NCBI RefSeq assembly: GCF_008360935.1
Contig: NZ_SRXO01000008.1
Span: 1-64,000 of the forward strand
From: Siccirubricoccus phaeus
GTDB taxonomy: Bacteria; Pseudomonadota; Alphaproteobacteria; Acetobacterales; Acetobacteraceae
DNA: 64,000 bases
Direction of reading: 5' to 3'
Every line of letters starts with the position of its first letter. The stretch's first letter is position 1. The notes under the pieces are model-generated. The model saw only the letters and a program-made list of their open reading frames with translations, did no database searches and was not told where the DNA came from. The position numbers were made by a program, and so were the translations under genes. Shown in pieces: positions 53,603 to 63,026 of this stretch.

Positions 53603-54994
53603 CTATGCCGATTTCAAATGCGCCAGCAGCTTTTCCGTCGCCTGCGCCTTGTCGGTGCGGTCGATGGCGGCGAGCTCGGCGGCCAGGCGGTCCATCGCCT
53701 GCTCGTAGATCTGCCGCTCGGAGAAGGACTGGTCCGGCTGGCCGGCATTGCGGTGCAGGTCGCGCACCACCTCGGCGATCGCGACCGGATCGCCGGAGTT
53801 GATCTTCGCCTCATATTCCTGGGCACGGCGGGACCACATGGTGCGCTTGATGCGCGCCTTGCCCTTCAGCGTGTCCAGCGCCTCCTTGATCGCATCGGGG
53901 GCGGTGAGCTTGCGCAGGCCGGAGGACGCAGCCTTGTTGACCGGGACGCGGAGCGTCATCCGGTTCTCTTCGAAGGTGACGACGATGACCTGCAGGGAAT
54001 GCCCTGCGGCGGACATGGTCTCGATTCCCTGAACGGTGCCGACCCCATGGGTCGGGTAGACGACGTGGTCGCCGGTTTTGAATTCCACGGGCTTGGCAGG
54101 CTGTCTCTGAGGAGGGAGGGGAGGCCCCTCGCGCCGGGCCGAGGCGACGGCGGCGGGGGCGGCGGAACGGCCGGCTTCGGCTGCCGCGTGTGGCAGCTTT
54201 GGCGGCGGCAGGGGGGCGGCGGCCTGCGCCTCGGCGAAGCCGGAGGGGCGGGGCGATGTGGCGGGCCTGGGCGGCTCGGCCGGCCGGGCGGCGGCAGGGG
54301 CCGGGGCAGCCGGCTTCGCGGCCGCCGGGGCTGGGGCTGCTGGGGCGGCGGCCGGCCTGGCGGCGGCGGCAGGCTTCGCCGGGGCGGCCTTGGCGGCCGA
54401 TGGCGGTTCCGCCCCCGGCGCGGGGGCGGGCTTGGCTGCCGGCCTGGTGGCCGGGCCGGGCTTCGCGGCCGGCTTGGCCGCGGGTGATTTGGCAGAGGCA
54501 GAGGTCAAGACGGGAGTCTTCGGAGCAGGGGGCTTCACAGGGGCAGGCTTGGCAAGGGCGGAGGCGGTGGTGGCGGGCTTGGCGGCGAGGGCCTTCGGGG
54601 CTGCTGGCGGCACCGTGACAGGCTTCGCCTGGCCGGGCCGGGCGGCGGGCTTCGCCGCGGCGGCAGCCGGTTTGGCGCTGGCCGGCTTCGCGTTGGCCGG
54701 TTTCGCCGGCGCCGGCCTGGGGGCGGCCGGCTTCGCGGCCTGGGCCTTTGCGCCGGCCGGCTTCGGCGATGCCGGCTTGCCGGTAGCGGATTTCGGCGCC
54801 GCGGGTTTCGCGGCGGCGGCGCGGGGGACGGCAGGTTTCGCGGCAGGGCTGCGGGGCTTGGTCGGGCTGGCGCTGCGCCGGGGGGTCACCACCTGCTTGG
54901 CCTTGGCGACGGGCGGCTTGGCCTTGGTGGCGGTGCCGGAGGGGGTGCGCTTCCGCTTCCGGGTAGGGGTCTTGGCGCGGGCGGGTGCCTTCAT
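53603..54994 (-). CDS. carD: CarD-family transcriptional regulator with long Ala/Pro/Lys-rich N-terminal tail
   Basis: A 463-residue protein. The C-terminal 160 residues are a normal alphaproteobacterial CarD: RNAP-interacting domain (FKTGDHVVYPTHGVGTVQGI) and DNA-binding helical domain (TMWSRRAQEYEAKINSGDPV). CarD binds RNA polymerase beta and stabilises the open complex. The roughly 300 N-terminal residues are histone-H1-like, dominated by Ala, Pro and Lys in AAKPA-type repeats. The ATG at 54994 has AGGAGAG upstream; the frame is open to 55213, but without a better start. The usual protein has about 165 residues. Confidence 0.88.
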   Translation of the reverse strand: MKAPARAKTPTRKRKRTPSGTATKAKPPVAKAKQVVTPRRSASPTKPRSPAAKPAVPRAAAAKPAAPKSATGKPASPKPAGAKAQAAKPAAPRPAPAKPANAKPASAKPAAAAAKPAARPGQAKPVTVPPAAPKALAAKPATTASALAKPAPVKPPAPKTPVLTSASAKSPAAKPAAKPGPATRPAAKPAPAPGAEPPSAAKAAPAKPAAAARPAAAPAAPAPAAAKPAAPAPAAARPAEPPRPATSPRPSGFAEAQAAAPLPPPKLPHAAAEAGRSAAPAAVASARREGPPLPPQRQPAKPVEFKTGDHVVYPTHGVGTVQGIETMSAAGHSLQVIVVTFEENRMTLRVPVNKAASSGLRKLTAPDAIKEALDTLKGKARIKRTMWSRRAQEYEAKINSGDPVAIAEVVRDLHRNAGQPDQSFSERQIYEQAMDRLAAELAAIDRTDKAQATEKLLAHLKSA

Positions 54995-55298
54995 GCCGGA
55001 CAACTCTCCTGCGGCGCTGCCCGGACGCGTGGCCGACCGCGCTTCCTGCGCGCCCACCCGCTTCGGCCAGACCATGTCAGCGGCCAGAGATCCGTCCGGT
55101 GCAGGCCCGGGCCGCGCAGCGCCCCCGCCGCGCGCCCCGATTCGGGGAAAAAGCTTCGCGGCAGTGTCACAGAACGCGACGGGCCGCCGGCTCACGCCGA
55201 CCTCCGCCATCAAGTTGAAAGCATAGCATTAATTTTGGGCTGAGTCACCCTCACCCCGGCAAGGCCCGCGTCACGCCCGCGCTGGGGCGGGCCCGGCC
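54995..55298. promoter_or_regulatory. Intergenic region upstream of carD
   Basis: An AT-rich patch (AAAATTAATGCTATGC on the minus strand, near 55222-55237) in otherwise GC-rich sequence is the likeliest carD promoter location. I do not see a definite -35 box. The 3' end of fdxA is followed by GCCCGCCCC..GCGCGGGC, a weak terminator-like hairpin. Confidence 0.4.
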
Positions 55299-55631
55299 TC
55301 AGGGCTTGCCGGGGTCCGGGCTGAACAATTCCTTCTTGCCAGGCTTGCCTTTCCATTCCTCGGCATCGGCCGGCGGCTCCCCCTTGCGGGTGATGTTCGG
55401 CCATTGCGCGGCATAGGTCCGGTTCAGCTCCGCCCATTCGGTCGCGCGGTCGTCGCTGTCCGGCGCGATGGCCTCGGCGGGGCATTCCGGCTCGCACACC
55501 CCGCAATCGATGCACTCATCCGGGTGGATCACCAGCATGTTCTCGCCGACGTAGAAACAATCCACCGGACAGACCTCGACGCAGTCCATGTACTTGCACT
55601 TGATGCAATTCTCGAGAACGACATAGGTCAC
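55299..55631 (-). CDS. fdxA: 7Fe ferredoxin FdxA ([3Fe-4S][4Fe-4S])
   Basis: A 110-residue ferredoxin. The cluster motifs are [18 protein letters not shown] and [12 protein letters not shown]. The extended C-terminus ([16 protein letters not shown]) is typical of the alphaproteobacterial FdxA family. The start is the GTG at 55631 ([20 protein letters not shown]). It lies upstream of carD on the same strand, a conserved neighbourhood in many alphaproteobacteria. Confidence 0.93.
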   Translation of the reverse strand: MTYVVLENCIKCKYMDCVEVCPVDCFYVGENMLVIHPDECIDCGVCEPECPAEAIAPDSDDRATEWAELNRTYAAQWPNITRKGEPPADAEEWKGKPGKKELFSPDPGKP

Positions 55632-55998
55632 GGCGGCCAGGTCCTTCAGGCCCCCGCATCGGCGGCGCGGGGCGTTGTGCGACGCGACACATGGCGCGAC
55701 GGCGCGCCGCTGGCAAGCCGCAAGGCGGGAAAAGCGCCCGGGGACAGGCGCTTGGCGGCGGCGTGTGGGGCGCCGGCCATGTGCTTTGCCGCTCCCTGTC
55801 CCGGGTCGTCCCCGGGGTCGTCCCCGGGGTGTCCAGCTCCGCCGGAACTGCTCCGGGCCATGGCCGGCAGGGCTGCCACGCGCCTGCCGGCGGTGCCGCC
55901 CCGGGGCGATCTGCTCTAGGCTGCCGGCCCATCCCGCGCGGGCGGGGCGCCCTTCGCCGCGGGGGGGCGTCATCGCCGCGCCAGCCCAGGGGCCGCCC
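55632..55998. other. Divergent spacer between fdxA and PhzF gene
   Basis: No gene seen. It contains 2.5 copies of a 12-bp tandem repeat (GGTCGTCCCCGG, 55803-55831). Promoters of both divergent genes should lie here, but no boxes stand out. Confidence 0.35.
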
Positions 55999-56886
55999 AT
56001 GCGCCGCTTCGCCTTCCTCACCTTGGACGTCTTCACCGACCGCCGTTTCGGCGGCAACCAGCTCGCGGTCTTCCCGGATGCGCGCGGGCTGGGCGATGCC
56101 GAGATGCAGGCCCTGGCGAATGAGTTCAACCTCAGCGAGACGACCTTCGTCCTGCCGCCGGACAACCCCGCCAACACTGCCCGGGTGCGGATCTTCAACC
56201 GCACGGCGGAGATGGATTTCGCCGGCCACCCCAATGTCGGCACCGGCTATGCGCTGGCGGAGCGGGCGGTGGGGGGCGTGCTGCGCTTCGAGGAACGCGC
56301 CGGGCTGGTGGAGGTGCGGGTGGAGCGGGATGCGGCGGGGCGGCTGCTCGGCGCCACCATCGATGCGCCGCAGAAGCTGAAGATCGGGACGGAGGTGCCG
56401 GTGGCGCTGGCCGCCGCCTGCGCCGGCATTCCGCCGGAAGGGGTGGTGACCGCCCGCCACCTGCCGGTGACGGCGAGCGATGGCGGCAACCCGAGGCTGC
56501 TGCTGGAGGTGACGGAGGCGGCGATGGCCGCGGCGGTGCCGGACCTGGCCGCTTTCCACCGCGCCGTCGCCGAGGTGCCGGCGCTGGGCGGGTGGCTTTC
56601 GCTGTACCTGTACCGCCGGGCCGGGCCGGGGCTCCGGGCGCGGATGTTCTCGCCGCTCTCCGGCACCTGGGAGGATGCGGCGACCGGCAGCGCGGCGACG
56701 CCTTTGGCCGGCTTCCTGCTGCATCTCGGCGGTGGCGAGAGCGGGGCCTGGGAGATCGCCCAGGGCGTGGAGATGGGAAGGCCCAGCCTGCTGCGTGCCA
56801 GCGCGCGGCGGAATGCGGCGGGCGAGATCTTCGCCAGCGTCGGCGGCGGCTGCGTGCCCGTGCTGCGGGGCGAGGTGGAGCTGTAG
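55999..56886 (+). CDS. PhzF family isomerase/epimerase-like protein
   Basis: A 295-residue member of the PhzF/diaminopimelate-epimerase fold. The catalytic Glu lies in [12 protein letters not shown]; the family blocks [31 protein letters not shown] and [16 protein letters not shown] are present. PhzF itself isomerises a phenazine precursor; most homologues have unknown substrates, and no phenazine genes are nearby. Confidence 0.92.
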   Translation: MRRFAFLTLDVFTDRRFGGNQLAVFPDARGLGDAEMQALANEFNLSETTFVLPPDNPANTARVRIFNRTAEMDFAGHPNVGTGYALAERAVGGVLRFEERAGLVEVRVERDAAGRLLGATIDAPQKLKIGTEVPVALAAACAGIPPEGVVTARHLPVTASDGGNPRLLLEVTEAAMAAAVPDLAAFHRAVAEVPALGGWLSLYLYRRAGPGLRARMFSPLSGTWEDAATGSAATPLAGFLLHLGGGESGAWEIAQGVEMGRPSLLRASARRNAAGEIFASVGGGCVPVLRGEVEL

Positions 56887-56899
56887 CCCGACGAACCCG

Positions 56900-57017
56900 A
56901 GGTCCGACTCGGGCCGGGGTCCGGGGCCGGTCCGGTCCCCCGGCGGAGGTGCGGGGTCGCGGGCACCGCCCACGACGCCCTCCTGCCGGGGTGCCAGGGG
57001 CAGCGCCCCTGGCACCC
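56900..57017. repeat. GC-rich 3'-end repeat, copy at 56.95 kb
   Basis: GGGGTCCGGGG is followed by a GC-rich palindromic middle and a perfect 12-bp 3' hairpin, GGTGCCAGGGGC (56990-57001) with GCCCCTGGCACC (57005-57016). It lies downstream of the PhzF gene and immediately before repeat module D. Confidence 0.65.
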
Positions 57018-57023
57018 AAGGTG

Positions 57024-57129
57024 CTAGAGCGGCTTCACGCTGATTGTGCAGCGCGAAACCGCTCTAGCTCATGGATTGTAGAGCAGATTCACGCCCCTGG
57101 GCGATGCCGCCCTCCGGCGATCTGCTCTA
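57024..57129 (+). repeat. CTAG palindromic repeat, module D, copy 2
   Basis: About 106 bp, bounded by CTAGAGC and GCTCTA, opposite in orientation to 44870-44975 and differing at only a handful of positions. It ends 27 bp before the acyl-CoA dehydrogenase start, so it may lie in that gene's 5' UTR or promoter. Confidence 0.88.
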
Positions 57130-57156
57130 AGGGATACCGAAGAACGGAGGCAACGC

Positions 57157-58794
57157 ATGACCGCTGCACCCACCCAGGCGGAGGATCTGGTCTTCGGCCT
57201 CACCCGCCTGATTGATTTGCCCGGCCTCACCGGCGGCGCCCTGGCGGCGGAGGACATCGCCGCCATCATCGGCGAGGCGGAGCGCTTCGCCACCGGCATC
57301 CTCTGGCCCGCCTCGCAGGAGGCGGACCGCCATGGCGCCCGCTACGAGAACGGCGTGGTCCGCACCCCGCCTTCCTATAAGGCGGCCTACCAGGCCTGGG
57401 TGGAGGGCGGCTGGCAGGGCCTCGCCGCCCCGGCGGAGCTGAACGGCGTGGAGCTGGGCGGGCAGGAACTGCCGCAGGCCCTGTGGATGGCGGTTTCGGA
57501 ACTAGTCACCACCGGCGACATGGCCTTCAGCCTCTGCCCCTTGCTGACCGCCGGCGCCATCGAGGCGATTGCCCGCTTCGCCTCCCCGGCCCAGCAGGCC
57601 GCCTGGCTGCCGCCTTTGGTGCGCGGCGAATGGACCGGCACCATGTGCCTCACCGAGCCCCAGGCCGGTTCCGACCTCTCCCTGGTCCGCACCAGGGCGG
57701 AGCCGGACGGCGCCGGCGGCTACCGGCTGCACGGCCAGAAGATCTTCATCACCTGGGGCGAGCACGACCTGACCGAGGATACGCTGCACTTGGTGCTGGC
57801 CCGGCTGCCGGATGCGCCGCCCGGCACCCGCGGCATCAGCCTGTTCGCCGCGCCGAAGCGGCTGCCCGATGGCCGCCGCAACGCGTTGCGCTGCGGCGGC
57901 ATCGAGAAGAAGCTCGGCATCCACGCCTCCCCCACCTGCGTGATGCTGTTCGAGGGGGCGGAGGCGGAGCTGGTGGGCGCGCCGCATCGCGGCCTGCACG
58001 CCATGTTCGCGATGATGAACGCCGCCCGGCTCGGCGTCGGCGTGGAGGGCGTGGCGCAGGGCGCCCGCGCCTTGGCCCTGGCGGAGACCTATGCGGCGCA
58101 GCGCATCCAGGGTGGCAAGCCCATCGACCGCCACCCGGATGTGGCGCGCATGCTGGCGGAGATCCGCGCCATCACCCTCGCCGGGCGGCTGCTGGCGCTG
58201 GAGGCGGGGGCGGCGCTGGACCGCGCCCGGCGGCTGGGCGAGAGCGAGGCGCGGGTGGCGCTGCTGACGCCGATCGTGAAGGGCTGGTGCACGGACCGCG
58301 GCGTGGAATGCGCCTCGCTCGGCATCCAGGTGCATGGCGGGATGGGCTTCGTCGAGGAGACCGGCGCCGCCCAGGTGCTGCGGGATGCGCGGATCGCCCC
58401 GATCTATGAGGGGACCAACGGCATCCAGGCGCTGGATCTGGTGGGGCGGAAGGTGCAGCGCGATGGCGGGGCGGAGATGCGCGCCCTGCTGGCCGAAGTG
58501 AAGGCGGCCGATCCGCGCCTGGCCGAGTCGGTGGCGGGGCTGGAGCGCGCCACCGCCTGGCTGCTGGAGCGCGGGGTGCGGGAGCCGGCGGCGGCGGAGG
58601 CGGCGGCGACCGCCTATCTGGAGGCCTGCGGCTGGACCCTGGGCGGCTGGATGCTGGCCCGGGCTGCGGCGGCGGAGCCGCGCTACGCCCCCATCGCCGG
58701 CTTCTACCTGGCCCGGCTGTTGCCGCGGGCGGCGGCGCGGGTGGCGGAGATCGAGGCGGCGGACGCGCTGCTGGCGCTGCTGCCCACGGGCTGA
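57157..58794 (+). CDS. Acyl-CoA dehydrogenase family protein
   Basis: A 545-residue FAD enzyme, larger than the usual 380-residue members and closer to the DmdC/AidB-like long forms with a C-terminal extension. The motifs TMCLTEPQAGSDLSLV (FAD/substrate loop) and GGMGFVEETGAAQVLRDARI are present, and the catalytic Glu is in IYEGTNGIQALDL. The start has GGAGG upstream. It likely oxidises an acyl-CoA, but the specific substrate is unknown. Confidence 0.92.
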   Translation: MTAAPTQAEDLVFGLTRLIDLPGLTGGALAAEDIAAIIGEAERFATGILWPASQEADRHGARYENGVVRTPPSYKAAYQAWVEGGWQGLAAPAELNGVELGGQELPQALWMAVSELVTTGDMAFSLCPLLTAGAIEAIARFASPAQQAAWLPPLVRGEWTGTMCLTEPQAGSDLSLVRTRAEPDGAGGYRLHGQKIFITWGEHDLTEDTLHLVLARLPDAPPGTRGISLFAAPKRLPDGRRNALRCGGIEKKLGIHASPTCVMLFEGAEAELVGAPHRGLHAMFAMMNAARLGVGVEGVAQGARALALAETYAAQRIQGGKPIDRHPDVARMLAEIRAITLAGRLLALEAGAALDRARRLGESEARVALLTPIVKGWCTDRGVECASLGIQVHGGMGFVEETGAAQVLRDARIAPIYEGTNGIQALDLVGRKVQRDGGAEMRALLAEVKAADPRLAESVAGLERATAWLLERGVREPAAAEAAATAYLEACGWTLGGWMLARAAAAEPRYAPIAGFYLARLLPRAAARVAEIEAADALLALLPTG

Positions 58795-59147
58795 GTTTCC
58801 ACAGCACAGGGACCTGTTCCCGCCTCGCTCCGTCCTGGCCGGCGCGAGGCTCGGCTCGGCCCCGGGGCAGGCGCACCAGCGCGCGTGCCCATGACATGCG
58901 ACTTGCCGCAAGACGTGCGACGAGACGCCTGGCCGGGCATTTGCACGCAATCCCTAAGGCAGATATTCCTCTTTCGGTTGCAATCTGCATTCCGCGACGT
59001 GCTGGCTGCGACGGAGATGACGGAAAGAGCGGCCCGAAAGGGCTGGACAGGAAGTTGTGGCGATTGCGAATCGGTCGCAGTTTCCCCCATGGCAGGCCCG
59101 GTGATCTCTGATATCAACTGTTCGCGATACGACTTCGGAGGTCCTCG
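58795..59147 (+). promoter_or_regulatory. Upstream region of the Crp/Fnr gene
   Basis: A 353-bp spacer without a gene. A candidate sigma-70 promoter is TTGCAC (58941-58946), 17 bp, TATTCC (58964-58969). The ribosome-binding site GGAGG (59137-59141) decides the GTG start of the regulator. Confidence 0.35.
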
Positions 59148-59912
59148 GTGGCGTCATCGAGTGCGGAAGACGAGGGCGGGATCCGGTCCTGGGCGGTTCG
59201 GCGTTCCGGCAACCGCCTGCTGGACCGCCTGCCCCTGGCGGACCTGGAATTGCTGCAGACGCAATTCGTGCCGGTCATCCTCACCATGGGCAGCCAGCTC
59301 GAATTCGGCGACCGCGCCACCTCCTTCGCGGTGTTTCCCTGCGATTCCACCGTGCTGTCGCTGCAGATCGCCACGGAGGACGGGCGCGCGGTGGAAGCGC
59401 TGATGGTCGGCGCCGAAGGGGTGGTGGGACAGCCGAGCGACCTGACCGGCTTGCGCGGACTGCGCTGCCAAGTGCTGGCCGGCGGGCCGGGGCTGAAGGT
59501 GGAGGCCTCCCGCCTCGCCGCCGCGGCGGCCGCGGCGCCCAGCCTGCAGGCGCTACTGGACGGCTATCGCACCGCGCTGCTGGGCCAGGCGATGCAGGCG
59601 GCGGCCTGCGCCGCGCTGCATCAGGTGGAGGAGCGGACCTGCCGCCGGCTGCTGGAACTGCACGACCGCATCGGCCGCGCGGAATTGCCGATGACCCAGG
59701 AAGCGCTCGCCGATGCGCTGGGCGTGCGGCGCACCACCATCACCCGCATCATCGCCGGGCTGGAAGAGCGCGGGCTGGTGCAGCATCGGCGCAGCCGCGT
59801 GCTGGTGCTGGACCGGAAGGGGCTGGAAGCGGCGAGCTGTGAATGCCATGGCGCCGTGGCGGCCATGTTCGCGCGGCTGGTGCCAGGGCTTTATCCGAGC
59901 GCGGGAGGGTGA
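59148..59912 (+). CDS. Crp/Fnr-family transcriptional regulator
   Basis: A 254-residue regulator. The N-terminal effector domain is a diverged cNMP-type barrel (LDRLPLADLELLQTQFVPV) without the Cys ligands of Fnr. The C-terminal HTH_Crp domain is clear: PMTQEALADALGVRRTTITR, then IIAGLEERGLVQHRRSRVLV. The GTG start has GGAGG 6 bp upstream. Its targets are unknown, and no operon partner follows. Confidence 0.9.
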   Translation: MASSSAEDEGGIRSWAVRRSGNRLLDRLPLADLELLQTQFVPVILTMGSQLEFGDRATSFAVFPCDSTVLSLQIATEDGRAVEALMVGAEGVVGQPSDLTGLRGLRCQVLAGGPGLKVEASRLAAAAAAAPSLQALLDGYRTALLGQAMQAAACAALHQVEERTCRRLLELHDRIGRAELPMTQEALADALGVRRTTITRIIAGLEERGLVQHRRSRVLVLDRKGLEAASCECHGAVAAMFARLVPGLYPSAGG

Positions 59913-60261
59913 AGGACGGGGGGCTCCGCCCCCGTGCCCGGCAGGAGCGCTGCAAGGCCGACCCGCTCCTCGGGCCGATCCGACGATCCGTCTCGAGCGC
60001 ATGATTCGGGACTTCGCGTCGGCAGGGCAGGCCGATATGTTTGACCGGAACTCATTTCAATTCCGCGAATTTGCCGCGCATCCGGCGACCGCGCATGGCT
60101 GAGGGCGGCTGATCGACACCGGGCTCGCGGCCTGTGGCTGGCACGCGGCGATCCCCGGGCGCGGACGAAGCTCGCCCAGGGGCGAGCCGATGGGCGCGGC
60201 CGTCGTGCGGAAGCCGCTCTGTGGCCGCTGCCACGGCGGGCCGAACGCTGGAAGGAAGGGC
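59913..60261. other. Spacer between regulator and diguanylate cyclase genes
   Basis: A short GGGGGC-TCC-GCCCCC hairpin follows the regulator stop (59923-59937). The rest shows no gene or repeat I can support, and no promoter boxes that convince me. Confidence 0.35.
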
Positions 60262-62235
60262 ATGCATCCCCCGGAGTGTTCCAGTGCCGCACAGGACAGC
60301 GCCCGGCGCCCGGATGCTCAGGCGCGTTCGGATAGCCTGCGCGCCTACCTGCTGCTGGGCCTTGTGTGCCTCGCGATCTTTGCCGTGGAGGGCTGGCATG
60401 AGTGGACGCGCCGGGAGAGCCAGCTCCAGGAAGTCCAGACGGCCTCGGCGAATCTGGCCCATTCCATTCTCCAGGAGGCGGAAGGCGCCATCGCCGCGGC
60501 GGATGCGGCGCTGGTGGGAATTGTCGACCGCCTGGAAGCGGATGGTACGGGCCCGGAGGCGATGGCACGTCTCGGCGGCCTGATGGCCGCCGCTTCCGCC
60601 AACCAGCCGCAGCTACGCGGCTTCTCTGTCGATGACCGCGACGGGAAACGCCTGCTCAGCTCGGTGCCGAACCAGACGCTGAGCGTCAGCAACGCCGACC
60701 GCCCCTACTTCCAGCATCATCGCGCGGATCCCGGTCGCGGTCCGTTCCTCGGTCCGCCGGTCCGCAGCCGGCGGAACGGCGACTGGCTCCTGACGATCTC
60801 CCGGCGCGTCGAGGATCGCCAGGGGCAGTTCGCCGGCGTCGCGCTCACCTCGATCGCCTCGGCCAGCGTGGCGCAGATCTACTCCACCTTCGATGTCGGC
60901 CGGGAGGGCTCGATCACCCTGGTGCACACGAACGGCATGATCATGTCGCGCCATCCCTTCGACGATTCCGTCATCGGCCGGATCCTGCCGATGGTGCCCT
61001 CTCTGGCGGAGCGCGGGCCCGCGGGTCAATTCCGTGTCGTGTCCGCCATCGATGGCGTGTCGCGGCTGGTTGCCTACCGCCGGAGCGAGCGCTTCCCAAT
61101 TCTCGTGACGGTCTCCGCCGGAACCGATGAGGCCCTGGCCGCCTGGCTCCGCGGCGCCCGGTTCCGGATGGTATCGGTCCTCGCCGTGACGGGCGTCATT
61201 CTGGTTCTCGGGCTGCGCCTGATCGCGCAATTGCGGCGGCGCCGGCAGGCGGAGCGGGTCCTGGCGCAGAGCGAGGCCCAATTCCGCATGCTGGCGGAGC
61301 ATGCGAGCGACATGGTGTCGCGCGTGGGCGCAGACGGTCTGCGGCGCTATGCCTCGCCGGCCGCGAAGCGCCTGCTGGGGATGGATGCCGAGAAGCTCGT
61401 CGGGCGGCGCCCCGAGGAGAACATCCATCCGCAGGATCGGCCGGAATTCGAGGCCGCCGTCGCCTCCCTGGGCGAGGGCCAGGAGCAGGCCGGCCTGACC
61501 TACCGCGCACGGCGCGGCGACGGCGCGGAGATCTGGATCGAGTCGACCCTCCGGCTGGTGCGCGACCCGCGGACCGGCGCGCCGGATGGCTATGTCGGCA
61601 TCTCGCGCGACGTGACCGTCAGCCGGGCGATGGAAGCGAAGCTGGCGGAGCTCGCCGCGACGGACGGGCTGACCGGCATCGCCAATCGCCGGCATTTCGA
61701 CGATGAGCTGGTCATGGAGTGGCGCCGCGCCGCGCGGAGCAGCAAGCCGCTGGCGGTGATGCTGCTCGACGTCGATCACTTCAAGCGGTTCAACGACCTT
61801 TACGGGCATCCGGCGGGCGATGACTGCCTGCGGAGCGTGGCCTCGGCCATCGCCGCGACGATCCGCCGGCCCGGGGATCGCGCCGCCCGCTATGGCGGGG
61901 AGGAATTCGCGGCCATCCTGCCCTCGACGGACCTCGCCGGCGCCAGGGACGTCGCCGAGCGCGTCCGTGCGGCCATCCAGGCCCTGGCCATCCGCCACGA
62001 GGGAAGCGAGGCCGGTGTCGTCACGGGCAGCATCGGCGTGGCCGCGGTGGTGCCCGGAGCAAAGGCCGCGCCCGAGATTTCCGCCCTCCTCGGCACGGCC
62101 GACGCGGCGCTGTACGAGGCGAAGCGGGAGGGGCGCAACCGTGTGGCGTGCATGCCGGTGCCGGATGCGTCCGAGGCAGGCCTGGACTCCCACCCTGCAT
62201 CGCCGCGCGTCCCTCCCGACAGCAAGGCCCTGTAG
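60262..62235 (+). CDS. Membrane diguanylate cyclase: Cache-like sensor, PAS, GGDEF
   Basis: A 657-residue c-di-GMP synthase. TM1 (residues about 27-46), a periplasmic Cache-type sensor domain of about 250 residues, and TM2 (VSVLAVTGVILVLGLRLIA) precede a PAS domain (FRMLAEHASDMVSRVGADGL) and a C-terminal GGDEF domain with active-site RYGGEEFAAILP. An RxxD inhibitory I-site (RPGD) lies five residues before GGEEF, so product feedback is expected. The ATG at 60262 has GGAAGGAAGG just upstream; an in-frame ATG at 60190 is less likely. Confidence 0.93.
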   Translation: MHPPECSSAAQDSARRPDAQARSDSLRAYLLLGLVCLAIFAVEGWHEWTRRESQLQEVQTASANLAHSILQEAEGAIAAADAALVGIVDRLEADGTGPEAMARLGGLMAAASANQPQLRGFSVDDRDGKRLLSSVPNQTLSVSNADRPYFQHHRADPGRGPFLGPPVRSRRNGDWLLTISRRVEDRQGQFAGVALTSIASASVAQIYSTFDVGREGSITLVHTNGMIMSRHPFDDSVIGRILPMVPSLAERGPAGQFRVVSAIDGVSRLVAYRRSERFPILVTVSAGTDEALAAWLRGARFRMVSVLAVTGVILVLGLRLIAQLRRRRQAERVLAQSEAQFRMLAEHASDMVSRVGADGLRRYASPAAKRLLGMDAEKLVGRRPEENIHPQDRPEFEAAVASLGEGQEQAGLTYRARRGDGAEIWIESTLRLVRDPRTGAPDGYVGISRDVTVSRAMEAKLAELAATDGLTGIANRRHFDDELVMEWRRAARSSKPLAVMLLDVDHFKRFNDLYGHPAGDDCLRSVASAIAATIRRPGDRAARYGGEEFAAILPSTDLAGARDVAERVRAAIQALAIRHEGSEAGVVTGSIGVAAVVPGAKAAPEISALLGTADAALYEAKREGRNRVACMPVPDASEAGLDSHPASPRVPPDSKAL

Positions 62236-62581
62236 AACACCCGGACTTGCCGCAGGGGCCGGGGCGGCCTGCCTTCGCTGCAGGCCGGGGAAGGAGGCCG
62301 GCGTGGCCGCGCCGCCAGCCCCTGGCCCCTGCAGCACGGCCGGTTCGACGCGCTGGAACGAAGCCTGAATCGCCGCCCCCAGGCCGCCAACAGATTCTGA
62401 TCGGAATCAACCGCCTGGCCCGAGTCGCACGAACGAATCGCCACCCCGCGACTCGGGAGACCGCCAACCCCCTGACCCACAAGGGTTTGTGGCTGAAGGC
62501 AGCGCGGCCTACCAGGCCGTTCCCGCTCCGATCCCGCATCCCGCCCGAGTCGCAATCGCGCCCGGCGCGTGCGTCGCTGGG
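62236..62581. other. Spacer with inverted repeats
   Basis: No gene seen. A 10-bp inverted repeat, CCCGAGTCGC (62419-62428) with GCGACTCGGG (62448-62457), is followed by a third CCCGAGTCGC at about 62548. A GATTC..GGAATC palindrome lies at 62394-62407. CCACAA-GGG-TTTGTGG lies near 62478. Confidence 0.45.
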
Positions 62582-62905
62582 TCAGAAATCCGAGACCCGG
62601 CCCTTGCGTTCCCAGTCGCCGTAGCGGGTCGGCTCCGGCCCGGTAGGGCCGCCGATTTCCTTCGCCCGCATTTCCTTCACCCGCACCGGCGGATCGCTCG
62701 GCGGGTCCCCGGCCGGTGGCAGCCTGGGGTCGCCGGGCAGCGGCACGTCCTGCCCGGGCGGGTCGTCGATCGGCGGCTCCGGCAGATCCGGCCCAGGTGG
62801 GGGCGGCGGCACCGGCGGCACCGGCGGCGGCGGCCCGGCGGGGGGCAGCGGATCGGACAGTCGGGCGGGGTGCGGCACGGCACCCCCTTGTCGAGTCTCG
62901 GTCAT
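62582..62905 (-). CDS. DUF1674/SDHAF4-like succinate dehydrogenase assembly factor
   Basis: A 107-residue protein whose C-terminus ([20 protein letters not shown], then GRVSDF) is the DUF1674/SDHAF4 signature. SDHAF4-type proteins bind flavinylated SdhA and help assemble succinate dehydrogenase. The N-terminal two thirds here is unusually Pro-rich ([20 protein letters not shown]), unlike the short family norm. The ATG at 62905 gives [11 protein letters not shown]. It runs divergently from htpX. Confidence 0.82.
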   Translation of the reverse strand: MTETRQGGAVPHPARLSDPLPPAGPPPPVPPVPPPPPGPDLPEPPIDDPPGQDVPLPGDPRLPPAGDPPSDPPVRVKEMRAKEIGGPTGPEPTRYGDWERKGRVSDF

Positions 62906-63026
62906 GCTTCTCATCTGGGGCATCGGGGCCGGCTTGGCCACCAGGCTTCAGGTTCAAGGGCTGCGCCACCCGCCCGGCCAGGGCGGGGGTGGAACAGCCA
63001 CAACGCGGCTTCCGGGGGTCGGGATC

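Noticed and set aside
55014-55213. Alternative carD start at 55213
   Set aside because: The added residues are not CarD-like, and the ATG at 54994 has a better ribosome-binding site and begins the basic tail directly.
62419-62457. CCCGAGTCGC/GCGACTCGGG inverted repeat as a tRNA or attachment site
   Set aside because: No cloverleaf, no TPsiC sequence and no integrase nearby. Kept only as an intergenic inverted repeat.
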